Source: Clostridiales bacterium
GTDB lineage: Bacteria > Bacillota > Clostridia > TANB77 > CAG-508
Assembly (NCBI GenBank): GCA_004553715.1
Contig: SFKP01000018.1
Coordinates: 1 to 14,829, forward strand
DNA length: 14,829 nt
Reading direction: 5' to 3'
A program made the translations under genes and the position numbers. Below the pieces are notes generated by a model. That model was not told the origin of the DNA. It worked only from the letters and a program-made list of their open reading frames with translations, and did not search any database. Numbering within the stretch: position 1 is the first letter of the stretch; every line of letters begins with the position of its first letter. This document shows positions 14,719 through 14,829 of the stretch, piece by piece.

Positions 14719-14829
14719 TTGTTACAGTTCAGACTAATTAATATATAATCCGCTCCATCTTGCTGTCGGTTGGACATTTTCTTTTCTTAGGCTAAAGCAC
14801 GAAAAGAAAAGTGCAACCGACACGTGGAG
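14719..14829 (+). repeat. Direct repeat copy 2, cut by the window edge
   Basis: Second copy of the promoter-plus-RNA unit, 552 bases from copy 1. It keeps all paired bases of the predicted stems, including TGTCGGTTG / CAACCGACA and CTTTTCTT / AAGAAAAG. It stops at the window end with TGGAG, so its continuation and terminator cannot be seen. Confidence 0.9.
14721..14749 (+). promoter_or_regulatory. Plus-strand promoter in repeat copy 2
   Basis: GTTACA (14721-14726) and TATAAT (14744-14749) with a 17-base spacer, identical to copy 1. It is divergent from the rpmE promoter. Confidence 0.55.

Noticed and set aside
14167..14829. CRISPR array or composite transposon around rpmE
   Set aside because: Only two direct copies 552 bases apart with a housekeeping gene between; no transposase, spacers or target-site duplications seen.

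Overview
The window is AT-rich, with A- and T-rich wobble positions and Gram-positive features: a lipobox lipoprotein, zinc-type L31, AGGAG-type ribosome binding sites and sigma-A-like promoters. It looks like a low-GC Firmicute, most likely an (uncultured) member of the Clostridia. All protein genes lie on the minus strand. No CRISPR array, tRNA, rRNA, transposase or phage gene was seen.

Layout, in transcription order (right to left). The right edge holds rpmE (14417-14617) with its own promoter and a terminator. It is flanked by two near-identical 111-bp repeats, each resembling a plus-strand small-RNA unit (promoter plus structured RNA). From a promoter at 14111-14139 a compact gene run follows with gaps of at most 47 bases: leuS, gltX, a membrane-anchored protein with a carbohydrate-binding-like domain and an HExxH motif, queA, tgt, a membrane protein with WG-type repeats, miaB, mutS and an LppM-like lipoprotein. 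A candidate 6S RNA with its own promoter follows at about 114-327. The left edge has overlapping palindromes and a plus-strand terminator-like hairpin.

Functionally the run is mostly about decoding and genome fidelity: two aminoacyl-tRNA synthetases, two steps of queuosine synthesis at tRNA position 34 (Tgt and QueA), ms2i6A synthesis at tRNA position 37 (MiaB), and mismatch recognition (MutS). Two or three envelope proteins of unknown role are interleaved.

Two observations stand out. First, tgt and miaB are each split by one extra C in the same local context (NNT-C-GGA), which creates the only in-frame CGG codons I found. The codon before the shift is Phe UUU in miaB and Asn AAU in tgt, each read by a tRNA that the encoded enzyme is expected to modify. 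This could be a shared sequencing artefact, gene decay, or autoregulatory programmed frameshifting. Second, the leuS and rpmE promoters lie at exactly the same offset from their repeat copies and look homologous themselves, so the duplicated unit appears to be a divergent-promoter cassette with a small RNA.
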